NCBI GenBank assembly: GCA_025765595.1
Contig: JAIVFH010000201.1
Span: forward strand, 1-51,990
Direction of reading: 5' to 3'
Length of the DNA stretch: 51,990 bases
Origin: Obelidium mucronatum
Lineage: Eukaryota > Chytridiomycota > Chytridiomycetes > Chytridiales > Chytriomycetaceae
The first letter of the stretch is position 1, and every line of letters begins with the position of its first letter. The position numbers were made by a program, and so were the translations under genes. Shown piece by piece: positions 8,709-18,883 of this stretch. Below the pieces are notes generated by a model. It worked only from the letters and a program-made list of their open reading frames with translations, had not been told where the DNA came from and made no database searches.

Positions 8709-10511
8709 CTATACACTCCAAGCATCAACTATTTCCTTCATTTGCGTAAATGACAAGCGGTCCGCAGGTTTCACTTTGAGACACTTTTCGGCAAGTTCCA
8801 AATATTCTGCAATCATGCCAGAACTTTGCGTCTTTCCCTTCTTCTGGTTGTTGCCCGCCGCCATCTGAATAACCCACTTTTCAACTGCTGCTTGATTTTC
8901 CAGTTTCTTCCAACCCTCACCGCAAACCCCCAACTCCAACAGCAAATATCCAACCATCCAAACATCAGTATTCGCGTGCACATATTGTTCTGGAGGGTAT
9001 TGAGGAATGGAATCATCCATCGGGTTGCTGTTGCTTTGGGAGTAATCAACGCAATAATCAAAGTCAATCAAAATGGCATTGTTCCAAGCCGCTGTGGATT
9101 CCTTCATGCAAATGTTTCTGCTGCGAATATCCAAGTGCGCGAATCGGGCTTCTTCCAGATGAAGAAGTGATGATGTCAACAGGGATTGGAGAAGAGCTTT
9201 GACACGTTTTGGAGTTGCAGACGTTGTCTCCAATACATCATCAAGCGTTGGGCCGTAAAAAGGCATGGAAAGAAAAGGTGCCTGAAATTTCCAACCAGTC
9301 AGAGGATGCGGATGCAACGGTTGGTGAAGATGCTTGTCCAAGGCGTGGTTGTCAAGCTTTGCTTTAATCTTAACCGAGGTCTTGGCATGATTAACCAAGG
9401 TCTTGGCATGATTGGCCAATTCAGCGTCAATGCTTTCCAACTTTTTTTTGTGAAGGGCCAGGTTGGCGTCCCTCCCATCCAAGTTTTTTCCGTGCTTCGC
9501 AAATTCTTCGTTAATTCTGCGCAACTCTTCCTTGACAGCAACCTTCTCTCTTTTTGAATGAGGCCTACTGATTAATGTTTCTAACAGATCACCGCGCTGC
9601 TTTTGGAGCTCAATTGCCACCTCAGCATGTCTCTTAGATTGTCGCTTTTCGTACTCAGCACGTTGCTTTTCTGACTCTGCACGTTGCGTTTCCAACACAG
9701 CTTGTCGCTTTTCCAACACAGCTCGATGCTTTTCCAACACAGCTTGATGCTTTTCCGACTCTGCACGTTCCAACTCAGCTTGACGCTTTTCGAAATCACT
9801 GCGAAGTCTTTCGAGGTCCTTAAATAGCAATTCAACTGATGAGTCTTTTGTGTTGCAAAGATAGTGCTTGCACAGTCGGTAAACACGGCCGCCAGGGATG
9901 TGGAGGACTGGATTGGTGAGCGACTGATGGCTGGTGGCCACAACTGCAGCGTCCGGAATTTCATCGGAGAACTTAAGTGCGTATTCAGATAATGGCATCC
10001 ACGTGTAATTTGGCTCATTAGCCAGTGCGTCTTTGAAGCGAAGAGCCGTTTTCAAGAAGTCTTTTGCCCACAAAATGTATCGAGCAATCGTAGTGGCCAT
10101 TTTCGATTTCCTCCGCACATTACTCCATTTTACAGAAAATCGACCGTTTGAATGGAACCCACTCAGCGAGACTTTAACGAGAATGCATGACTGGTGGGTC
10201 AACAATAAGGTATACATGGATATGTCTTTTCCATATAGCTTGACTTTTTCCGCGTCAGAGAGGTGTGGGAGGACTCGCAGCATGCAATACAAGATATAGG
10301 ACGATGCTTGAATCACTGAATCTGGACCTTTGGTGCTCGGATAAACGGCCACGTCATGTGGCAGTTTATCGTGGCCGTTTATCCGAGCACCGCCTGGCGA
10401 TGCGCAGCATAGCTGGAGCGATGCGGACAGTTTGTTGCCAAGGGGAAAGTGTTGACTCCGGCGCTGGCGGGCGGACCAGCAACGATTCCGTATGTAGTCA
10501 CGGCAGCGCAT
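8709..10511 (-). CDS. coiled coil and kinase-like paralogue, nuclease half lost (copy 2)
   Basis: From about 10331 down to 8709 this frame matches the 6.3-kb gene closely. It keeps the conserved Gln helix, the KHYLCNTKDSS segment, a coiled coil with a different heptad count, HLDIRSRN in the catalytic loop (Leu and Ile vary), DFD and DVW. The N-terminal half, with the nuclease Asp and Glu-x-Lys, is missing. Upstream of 10331 the frame reads through a perfect hairpin and then antisense through an LPMO relic. The first in-frame ATG, at 10511, therefore gives about 60 residues of unrelated sequence. The real start is unknown; an ATG inside the conserved part is possible. It faces the 6.3-kb copy tail to tail with 184 bp between stops. 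Whether it is expressed cannot be judged. Confidence 0.6.
   Translation of the reverse strand: MRCRDYIRNRCWSARQRRSQHFPLGNKLSASLQLCCASPGGARINGHDKLPHDVAVYPSTKGPDSVIQASSYILYCMLRVLPHLSDAEKVKLYGKDISMYTLLLTHQSCILVKVSLSGFHSNGRFSVKWSNVRRKSKMATTIARYILWAKDFLKTALRFKDALANEPNYTWMPLSEYALKFSDEIPDAAVVATSHQSLTNPVLHIPGGRVYRLCKHYLCNTKDSSVELLFKDLERLRSDFEKRQAELERAESEKHQAVLEKHRAVLEKRQAVLETQRAESEKQRAEYEKRQSKRHAEVAIELQKQRGDLLETLISRPHSKREKVAVKEELRRINEEFAKHGKNLDGRDANLALHKKKLESIDAELANHAKTLVNHAKTSVKIKAKLDNHALDKHLHQPLHPHPLTGWKFQAPFLSMPFYGPTLDDVLETTSATPKRVKALLQSLLTSSLLHLEEARFAHLDIRSRNICMKESTAAWNNAILIDFDYCVDYSQSNSNPMDDSIPQYPPEQYVHANTDVWMVGYLLLELGVCGEGWKKLENQAAVEKWVIQMAAGNNQKKGKTQSSGMIAEYLELAEKCLKVKPADRLSFTQMKEIVDAWSV
10332..10391. 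repeat. perfect 22-bp inverted repeat with 16-nt loop
   Basis: The arm 10332-10353 (starts GGTGCTCGGATAAACGG) is the exact reverse complement of 10370-10391; the loop is 10354-10369. Pairing stops on both sides. It lies exactly between the truncated kinase paralogue and the 5'-truncated LPMO relic. Confidence 0.95.
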
Positions 10512-11227
10512 GGAGGCGGCTGCCAGATTCTGCTTGATCGCGGCAGCAGCTGGGAGGTGATCCACTTGTCTTGTCTTGAAGAAGTTACTTGACACTCAAC
10601 CAACTTTAAGTAGTTGGTCGGAAGTGCGGAAAATACGATGGCGCGCCTGTGCCATACACAGGCTCGATTCCAGTTGTGCTTCCCGCCGGCGAGTATTCTG
10701 CTGTGTTGTGGTGGGCTTGGGTGGCAGATAACAATCCAGGACAGCCATCGCTCAATGAACACTTCAATAGCTGGTGCGTGTGCCTCCTTTTTGTTTATTG
10801 AATTCAATTCTTCTTCATCAGTGCGGATATAATAGTCAGTGCGTCTGGTACTAATTCATATCGACTTACCACTGGTCCTATCCATTACGAATCTTGTACC
10901 GTAGAAGGACAGATTATTTGTGAACAGGATGGAAACTTTAATCGCTGTGTGAATGGCCGCTGGTACCGAATGTCCTGTCCTCCATCATCAATGTGTTCTT
11001 CCGAAATACCTCTGGGATGCCTGGTTTAGCTTTGGGATCTGTACCAGGGCCACAAAGTCAGTCTTGAAATAACGTGACTTCCACTTTGAACGATGGGGAA
11101 AGCATTTTGACTGTTATCGCAAAGACTACTACTGCAGCGAAAGTCACTCCGACGCCGAAATCTGAAACGGTTGATAGACTGGGTGTTGGGATTGCTTGTA
11201 CGATTTTTGCTTTCATGCTGATGTGAT
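10392..11227 (+). pseudogene. LPMO-like gene with CBM19 chitin-binding module, 5'-truncated
   Basis: Plus-strand segments in three frames show a decayed secreted chitin-active protein. Around 10449-10590 there is PATIPYVVTAAHGGGCQ, like the HGGG-CQ part of AA11-type lytic polysaccharide monooxygenases. Around 10622-10770 there is VPYTGSIPVVLPAGEYSAV and an AWVADN stretch, typical of the LPMO C-terminal half. An intron fits at about 10769-10817 and restores NEHFNSCADIIVSA. Around 10889-10990 a six-cysteine module with CVNGRWYRMSC matches CBM19. A hydrophobic tail ending near 11227 could be a membrane or GPI signal, in yet another frame. The start, including the copper-binding N-terminal His, is missing at the hairpin, and at least one frameshift remains, so it is a relic. 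Confidence 0.6.
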
Positions 11228-11655
11228 GAAACAATGCATTTGTCAGACTGTCGCACTTCTTCTCAACATCACTGAATTTTATGTATAGATCCAAAGAGCA
11301 GGGAATATGCCCATTTTTCATAAGTTAAATACCGGCGACGCAATGTCGATGGCTCTTCCATTAATGAATAAAGGAGGCGTCCAATATTTGGTAGATTTTT
11401 TGAAACGTGAAATTTGAAACATGGAGGTTACTGTGGCGCATCTCTCTATTCTTCACCGAATCATAGTCCCATGGTCGAAAACACGCGCAGCGCTATTTCC
11501 CGCCAGGGCTGGTCTAGACTCGAGTCTTAGATTGGATGATTTATTGGTTTTCCCCTCTGGTATCTCAAGTCACGTGACAATTTTTCCGCCCCTTTTTTTG
11601 TTTTTTTTTCTCGACATGCAATGCACGTTTTTCACAGCAAAAAACTACCCCAAAA
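11228..11655. other. intergenic region, promoter of the ABC-F gene
   Basis: No coding signal is supported. The region contains a GTCACGTGAC palindrome 78-87 bp upstream of the ABC-F ATG, followed by a pyrimidine-rich stretch (C4T7GT9) that may be a 5'-UTR or initiator. Confidence 0.5.
11569..11578. promoter_or_regulatory. CACGTG E-box palindrome upstream of ABC-F gene
   Basis: GTCACGTGAC is a perfect 10-bp palindrome containing the bHLH core CACGTG, the type of site bound by Cbf1-like factors in fungi. Its distance to the start codon fits a promoter element. Binding is inferred from the motif only. Confidence 0.5.
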
Positions 11656-14201
11656 ATGGCTCCTGTAGTATTCAAAGCTTCAACTGAGCTCTCATTCCAC
11701 CGCAAGTTTGAAGAGACCGCAGGTTTCCTTAAGCCAGAGGAGTTTCCAGTCATCGACTGGCGAAGCAAGAAGGAGATGGAACAACTGTTCCCTCTCTTCA
11801 AGCGCGAACAGCTCAAGTTTGACGCTGGAAACGAACAAAGATCCAAGGTCATCGACATCCAGAAGTTTACCCTCAAGTCCCCCAACGGAACTGACGTCCT
11901 CTTCGACAACGCCAAGTTGTTTGTTGAAGGTAACAAGAGATCTGCCCTCTTCGGAAACAACGGAAGGTTGGTTTTAGCTATCTTTTTTTACTGTGCTGCT
12001 TCATTCGCACATACTCTCCCCTCAGTCCCCTTAGTATTCAAAAAAACGTGTGCTAACTGTCAAATTTTTTCTCACAGTGGAAAGACCTGCCTCTTCGATG
12101 CCATCAACACTGGAGCTATCCAGGGATTCCCATCTTACCTCCACGTTCACCACATGAAGGAACTCGAGCACAACGAAGTCCGTGACGCCGTTGGTGTTTT
12201 GGACACTGTCTTGTGTTCCCACCCATACCGTCGTATCCTCCTTGCTTGCAAAACAAAGCTCAACTCCCTCATCTCTGGTGCCGAAGGAGAAATCGAGGCT
12301 GCCGACCTTGCCGCCCTCAACGCCAACTTGGCCTACGTCGAGAAGCAGCTCGAGAACGTCCACGGATCCGACGACCAGGCTCTCCAGATTGCCCAAGCCA
12401 TGTTGCGTGTGCTCGGTTTCGACGAAACCGGTGAAAAGGCCACCCTCTCTTCCCTTTCTGGAGGTCTCCGTATGCGTGTCGCTCTTGCCTGCGCCTTCTT
12501 CATGAACCCAGAAATCTTGTTGCTCGATGAGCCAACCAACCACTTGGACTTGCCATCTGTCTTGTGGCTCGAAAACAAGCTCCGTGGTTACAAGGGTTCC
12601 TTCTTGCTCGTCACCCACGACCGTACCCTCCTCGAGAACGTTGTCACCTCCGTCATGTTGATTCAAGACCAAAAGCTCAAGTACTTCCCATGTGACTTTA
12701 AGGAATTCGAAATCCGAAAGGAAGCTGAAGATGCTGAATACGAAAAGATGGTTGACACCTTCTTGCTCAGAAACAAGAACTTGAACCCAATGTCTCCATT
12801 GATCAAGACTCAGAGACAATACGCTCTCTGGAAGGAAAACAGACAAGCTCGTCGTGTTTTGATGCAATCCAAGTTCTCTTTCCCATCTCCAAAGGACTTG
12901 CCATTGGGACCTGGTGAAGCTACCCAGGCTGATATCTCTTTGATCAACGTTGAGAACGTTCGTTTCTGTTACGACGTTTCCAAGGGTCTTCCATTCATCT
13001 TTGACAACCCAGTCTCTTACCACATCAAGATGGGTACCCGTGTCGGTATCATGGGACCAAACGGAGCTGTGAGTATCCTAATCTGACAATTCTCCTCAAT
13101 TTGTACTAAATTTGCATCTCTCTGTAGGGTAAATCCACCTTCTTGAAGCTCATCACCGGAAAGATCCACGCCACTGAAGGAAAGATCACCTCCAACCCAA
13201 AGATGACTGTCGCCTACTTTGGTCAACACTCCACCAAGGAACTTAACCTCGAAGACTCTGCCCTCGACTTCATGGTTGCCTCCTTCCCCAAGGACGCTCC
13301 AGGTGTCCTCAAGACCCACTTGGAGAGAACCTCTGTCACCGACTCTATCATGCACACCCGTATGAAGAACTTGTCCTTCTCTCAACGTTCATGTGTCATC
13401 TTTGCCAAGTTGACCTACGTTCCACCACACTTGTTGATTCTCGATGAGCCCACCAACTTCTTGGACTTGGAGACTGTCGGATCCTTGATTACTGCTTGTA
13501 ACAAGTTCAAGGGAGGACTTATCATTGTCACCCACAACCGTGACTTCTTGAAGAAGTGCTCCAAGACCTTCTTGTCCATCATTCCAGGATTCTTCCTTGA
13601 ATTCGACAACATGAAGTCTGCTGAACGTGCCACTTACTCCTTCATGCAAGCTCTTGAAGAAGGAAAGCAAGTTGACGCCAAGTCTGCTATCCAACAGAAC
13701 CGTGGTGGTGGTGCCATTCTTTCTAAGGAAGACTTGGCCATCAACAATGCCCGTCGTAAGGCCATCATGGAGAAGGAAGCCGCTGAAAAGGCTGCTGCCA
13801 TTGCTGAGGCTGAGCGTATCGCGAAGGAAGAAGAAGAAAAGAAGGCCAAGCTTGCTGCCAAGGTTGCCGCTCAAAAGACTGACTGGGTTGCCGGTGACGA
13901 ATGTTGGGCTCCAGTTGGAAACAAGTACGTGAAGGGTGTTGTTGTCCGTCACGTTAAGGCTGTCGGTGTTACCGTTGAGCTTTCTACTGGAGCCAAGGCC
14001 CTTGTCGATGCCAAGAAGCTGAGGGCTGAAGAGCCAGCTGCCGCTGCCGCTGCTGCTCCTGCTGCTAAGCCAGCTGCTGCTAAGGCTGCCCCAGCCGGTG
14101 CTGCTGCCGGTGCTGGTCGTGGTGGAGCCCAAGCCACTCGTGGTGGATCTGCCGGTCGTGGTGGTGCTGCTGGACGTGGACGTGGAGGTGCTTCCCGATA
14201 A
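11656..14201 (+). CDS. ABC-F family ATPase, ribosome-associated, Tudor-like/RGG tail
   Basis: join(11656..11966,12078..13068,13128..14201), 791 residues. Both introns (111 and 59 nt) split the Walker A motifs: GNNGS|GKT in the first ABC domain and GPNGA|GKST in the second. ABC1 has LSGGL and LLLDEPTNHLD, and the THDR switch. ABC2 has LLILDEPTNFLD and THNRDF, but its signature is LSFSQRS, not LSGGQ. There are no transmembrane segments and no eEF3-type HEAT repeats. After ABC2 comes a charged helix (about 615-665), then a Tudor/KOW-like barrel (DWVAGDECWAPVGNKYVKG), an Ala-rich linker and an RGG tail. ABC-F proteins act on the ribosome in translation, and this one is related to eEF3-like ABC-F factors. 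Codons are strongly biased to C in third position, unlike the neighbours, suggesting very high expression. Confidence 0.85.
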
Positions 14202-14567
14202 ATTTCAATTATCACCCCTCCTTTTTCTAAACCAATAGCTTTTGCAGTGTCACGCGCGTTTTAAAGTTGTGTTTTTCTTACCTTTCTTGAGCATTTTTTT
14301 CGCCTCAATCTCTCAGAGTTAAAAAGATCCATGAGCATTCTGTAATAATAAAGTTTAAGGTGACTTGTGTTAAAATTATGAATGTTCGATGATGTTGTTG
14401 CAAGCTATTTATTTTGTCCAGAATCTTCAGAGATCCCATTACCAGTATCTCCTCGAAGTCATCGAATCAGATAGCCCTTGCAAGCATATCAGCATCCAAT
14501 TCAGCAATATCACTGAATCCATCATTGCAATCAGAGCTTAGTCCCAAGTACAATTCCAATCTTAAAA
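14202..14567. other. 3'-UTR of ABC-F gene and LRR promoter region
   Basis: An AATAAAG-type polyadenylation signal lies at about 14346. No other feature is seen. Confidence 0.4.
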
Positions 14568-15554
14568 ATGCAAATCGACACCAACTCCCTCGAAAAGATC
14601 TCCGCTTCCGTCAACACCACTCCCGATGAAGTTATTGCGCAGATATTTAGCTGGATTACTCCAAATATTGTTTTCAAGTTCAGAAGATTGAATACAAGAG
14701 TAGATTGTATCTTGCAAACCGCCCACTTTGCAGTCCTCAACCAGACCAAATATGATTCAGCAATTAGGGAGGAGTTGCATCAGTGCGTAGAAAATGATAT
14801 CGCGCGATTGGGAACGGGGTTCAGTGGAACTTTTGCAATGGCTCCGTCTCCTTTTCAAACCGTTTTCACCCAGCGATATTTTGAGCTGTTGAAAAGTTTG
14901 TCTACCGAAATCTCTTGGTCGTTTTCCGGAAACGTTACGCCCATGTTCAGTAAATCAATGTGTGAATTCGATTGGGTTCAAGACTTAGTTATTTTTGGAG
15001 TTTGCGGACCAATTCCTTCGGAAATCAGCCGTTTCACTTCGGTGAAAAGGTTGATGGTATCTAGTAGAGCAGTGGTTGGTAGTTTACCAAGTGAAATTTT
15101 TGGGTTGGGGCAGCTGTTGGATCTCGACTTGAGCTATTGCCGTCTCACTGGCGTTTTGCCACAAGAATTTACGCAGCTTGTCGCACTAGTATCTTTGGAT
15201 CTTTCTGAAAATCTTCTGGAAGGGTCACTTCCAAAGAATCTGGGAGACTTGAGGAACTTGGTCAAGTTGGATTTGAGCTCTAATCTGTTTTTCGGACCGC
15301 TTCCAAAGTCCATTGGAGAACTTGTAAAACTGCGGCAACTGCGGTTGGGAAGGAATAGGTTTACTGGTGCTGTTCCTAAAACGCTTGGGAATTTGATGGC
15401 TATTATGACGATGGATATGAGTTACAACAAATTCACAGGACTTTTGCCAGTGGAATTGCTTCGTATTGGGCGCCCATTCGATTGTAATTTCAGTAATAAT
15501 TCAAACTTGTTCTGTGACTATGAGTTGCCATGTTTACGAATAGGAAACACTTGA
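14568..15554 (+). CDS. F-box-like / plant-type leucine-rich repeat protein
   Basis: This is an intronless 328-residue protein. Residues about 20-60 (TPDEVIAQIFSWITPNIVFKF) look like an F-box. Residues about 155-315 form about six LRRs of the plant-specific type, with the consensus L-x-x-L-D-L-S-x-N-x-L-x-G-x-L-P. There is no signal peptide or membrane segment, so it should be cytosolic. The F-box part suggests a substrate adaptor of an SCF ubiquitin ligase, with the LRRs as target binder. That role is inferred from architecture. A broken paralogue lies at 18.9-20 kb, and a 50-bp shard of the family at 22.6 kb. Confidence 0.8.
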   Translation: MQIDTNSLEKISASVNTTPDEVIAQIFSWITPNIVFKFRRLNTRVDCILQTAHFAVLNQTKYDSAIREELHQCVENDIARLGTGFSGTFAMAPSPFQTVFTQRYFELLKSLSTEISWSFSGNVTPMFSKSMCEFDWVQDLVIFGVCGPIPSEISRFTSVKRLMVSSRAVVGSLPSEIFGLGQLLDLDLSYCRLTGVLPQEFTQLVALVSLDLSENLLEGSLPKNLGDLRNLVKLDLSSNLFFGPLPKSIGELVKLRQLRLGRNRFTGAVPKTLGNLMAIMTMDMSYNKFTGLLPVELLRIGRPFDCNFSNNSNLFCDYELPCLRIGNT

Positions 15555-15692
15555 TTTAAAACAATAATAGTATCAAGAAAACCCCCTCTCTTTTGAACCT
15601 TCACGAGTTTTTCTTTTTTTCGGTAGTACTTCACAGTTAGAGTATAGAAGAATATTTAACCTCTGCCTTTCTTTCTTTTTTTTGCATTGAAA

Positions 15693-18600
15693 ATGGACGA
15701 CGGTCTCACCCTCAACTTTGCACCACCAACCGATGCATCTTCCAACGAGCGATTCAGTGGCGTTGACGTGAAGGGATCTTGGAAGAAGAAGCGAATCGTT
15801 ACAAAAATTGCAAAACACAAGGCAACAAAGTTTGGATCCAGCAATACCAGTAGTGGGACAATGGGATACGGACAGAAACCTGTCGATAACAGGAAGATTG
15901 ATGTTCTTTCAGCATCATCTTTACCATCTCTTACCGCACCAAAGGGATCTGCGAGCAATCGTGGCGGCAGTAGTGGTTCTGTCAAAGTTGTATCCCAAGT
16001 GAACAAGAGCTCGTCGTTCAAACCAAACAGTCAACAGCAACAAAAGCCAAAAGGATCATTTACAACGTCTCTATTCACTGGAAACCCTACAATCGATGCA
16101 TCTACCACGCAATCTTCAACACTCCCAGCAGTCGCGGATGTCAAACAATCATCCAACGCCGTTCCAGTCACAACAACCGACACAACTACATTCAAAGGCC
16201 TCGGTCTCGATCCACTCCTCGTTTCCCATTTATCACTTAAAATGAATGTTCAAGTCCCAACGCGTATCCAGCAGTCGACTCTGGCGGCATTGGTTGCTCA
16301 AGGAGTACACAGAGATTGCATGGTTCAAGCGCAGACGGGATCGGGAAAGACTCTTGCTTATTTATTGCCGATTATTCATTCCTTGATTCGGGCAGAGAGT
16401 CAGATTTCGGATGTGGATAGGGTATGTTGATATCAATAACACATAAGTTTTATTACTGGCACTAATTTTATTCTTTTTTAAATATAACAGCCCTCTTTGA
16501 ATAGAAATTTGGGAACACTCGCAATCGTTCTGGCGCCCACTCGAGAACTTGCGAAACAAATCAATACAGTTTTGGAACAGTTACTCATGTATTCTCGGGG
16601 GTCTGGACCGAGAACCGTCAACTGAAGCCAATGCTGGAAATGTTGAAGATGGCGATGACAGCGACAATGACGATGAAGTAAGTGGATAAAGAAGAGGCGG
16701 TAGTAAAATCATCCGCCGCCCCAAAGTCTCTAAAACATTGGATCGTACCTGGCCTTGTAGTGGGTGGAGACAAGAAGAAATCCGAAAAAGGCGCGTTTAC
16801 GAAAAGGATGCACGATTCTTGTCAGTACTCCTGGTCGATTATTGGATCACTTGAAAACAACACAATCTTTTGAGTTGGGGAATTTGAGGTGGTTGGTTTT
16901 GGATGAAGCAGATCGGTTTTTGGAACTTGGTTTTGAAGGTGAAGTTATACTTGAGGCGTTTCATCCTGTGGAAATGAATATTCAACCACAATTTTCCTCT
17001 ATTCATTCAGAAACGCTTCGGGAGCTCTTGTCTATTATTGATGAGAAGAGAAAGATTGCCGTCAACACCCATAAACGATTGACTTCTCCACCATGCTGGC
17101 CAATCCACAAACAGATTCTATTGACTTCTGCCACAATCAAAGGGAACGTACAAAGGCTTGCAGAAACTTCCCTCAAGAACCCGCTGTTTATTCAGGCCGC
17201 AGAAGAAGATGGAGAAAAAGATGCAGCAAAACAACAAAAGAAGGAGGATGACTTTGATGTGGCAAAGAAGGCTACCAAAGGAAAAGATTTTATTGTCAAG
17301 AAGAAGGATTCTGGCGATGATGAATCAGATGACGACTTTTGGACGGAGCAAGAAAAGATTCAAGCACAAGAAGATGTTGGCGAAGATGACGAATCTGGTG
17401 AAGAAGATGCAATGGATATCACACCAGCTGTTGATAACAGTAACGGTGATGATGACGAGGAGATGTTTACAGTTCCTGAACAACTGAAGCAAACATACGT
17501 CATTGTGCCCGCGAAACTTCGCCTTGTTACCCTTGTTGCCGTTCTCCGTCAAGTGTCATCCCAGGCAACGAAAAATCACCCCTTCAAAGCCATTCTTTTC
17601 ACTGATACCTGTGATTCTGTCGACTTTCTCCATCACATTTTGAGTAATGGGCATAAAGGACCATCTCGGGATGAAGCCGAAGCCGAGGCCAATGCAAAAC
17701 CAAAACCAAAACCAAAAGACACATCGCAGGAAAAATCGCATCAATCCAAAGACAAGCAAAATCCATCATCCAAACCAAACGACGATACCAAAGATAAATC
17801 ATCAACAAATAAACCCGAAAAACCATCGATTGCTCCAGCCCAAAGCGACACGCTTCTATCCACTGGTCTCTCCTCCCCATTATTCCCTCACACGCATATA
17901 TACAAACTACACGGAAACTTGTCGCAGAAAGTTCGCGACACTGCATTCACGGGATTCAAGCAACATCCATTCTCCGTTCTAATTTGTACCGATGTGGCTG
18001 CTCGTGGTCTTGATCTGCCGGATATCAGCTTCGTGATTCAATACGACATGCCGAGTGATGTAAAGGACTATGTGCATCGAATCGGAAGAACTGCGAGGTT
18101 AGGCAGGGAAGGCAGTGCAGTGAGTTTGTTGCTGCCAAGTGAAGTCAAGTACGTGGAGCTGCTTGCGAGGAGAGGAGTTAAAGTCATGGCGGAGGATGGA
18201 ATGGGTTTGTTGAAACACCTGATTGGCGCCCCACTTGCCGCTGAACCTCATGGAGGCAGCAACGACAAAAAGAAGGAATCTTCGAGAAAAGATAAGAAAA
18301 AGTCTTTGGAGGATTGGGCAACAGATATCCAAATGATGTTTGAGCGATTTGTGATGGCAGATGAAAAGGTGAATCTTTTTTTTTCCTTTTGTTTTTCTTT
18401 TCACGCTGCTCTAAATGTTTTACAGAATCTGGAACTAGCACGCAGTGCATTCAGGTCCCATGTTCGCGCTTACACGACTCATGTTGCGTCTGAGAAACAC
18501 ATGTTCAACATTAAAGCCTTGCATTTGGGACACGTAGCAAAGTCATTTGCGCTTCGGGATGCTCCAGGAATGTCTATGGGGGCTGCGGCGCCTAGTGAGA

Positions 18601-18776
18601 GCTATACCAACAGCAAGAACCACAAAAAAGTTGGAGACAAGAAAAAGGCGCCATCAACACTCAAGAAAAGAGCGTATCAGTTGCAAAGCACCAGTGCTTC
18701 TGCTTCAGAGTTTGGAGATGGAGGTGTGCAAAAGCTTGTGGGTGGAACGCGTAAGAAAGTGCGTGTGCTATACTGA
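15693..18776 (+). CDS. DBP7: DEAD-box RNA helicase DBP7/DDX31, with apparent frameshifts
   Basis: Exon 1 is 15693-16421 (basic N-terminus, Q motif, AQTGSGKT). A 69-nt intron ends at 16490. PTRELA follows, then [45 protein letters not shown], the C-terminal domain with [10 protein letters not shown] and [10 protein letters not shown], and a final exon after a 57-nt intron (18369-18425). The [15 protein letters not shown] signature and the tail [24 protein letters not shown] identify the DBP7/DDX31 subfamily, which acts in 60S ribosome assembly in the nucleolus. The frame breaks at a G5 run (16597-16601), near 16678 (a GTAAGT that could be a 49-nt intron donor, or a one-base error), and at an A5 run (16785-16789). 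Dropping one base at each homopolymer restores the family motifs. As this is normally an important gene, read errors are plausible. An acidic insert (about 16625-16677 and 17320-17470) is unusual. Confidence 0.85.
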
Positions 18777-18883
18777 ATCGCTAAATGAAACAATAAAGAA
18801 TTATTAAGACGAACCAGTCGGCAACGCTTTGTTTTTTGTTCGAATTATTTACAGTGAATTCATAATCACACGTCTTAACGGAA

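Noticed and set aside
12031..13023. 330-codon open frame antisense to the ABC-F gene (also 13389-14132)
   Set aside because: It mirrors the extreme codon bias of the ABC-F gene, crosses its exons and shows no domain of its own.
14568..15554. LRR receptor kinase, because the repeats are plant-type
   Set aside because: No signal peptide, membrane helix or kinase domain is present.
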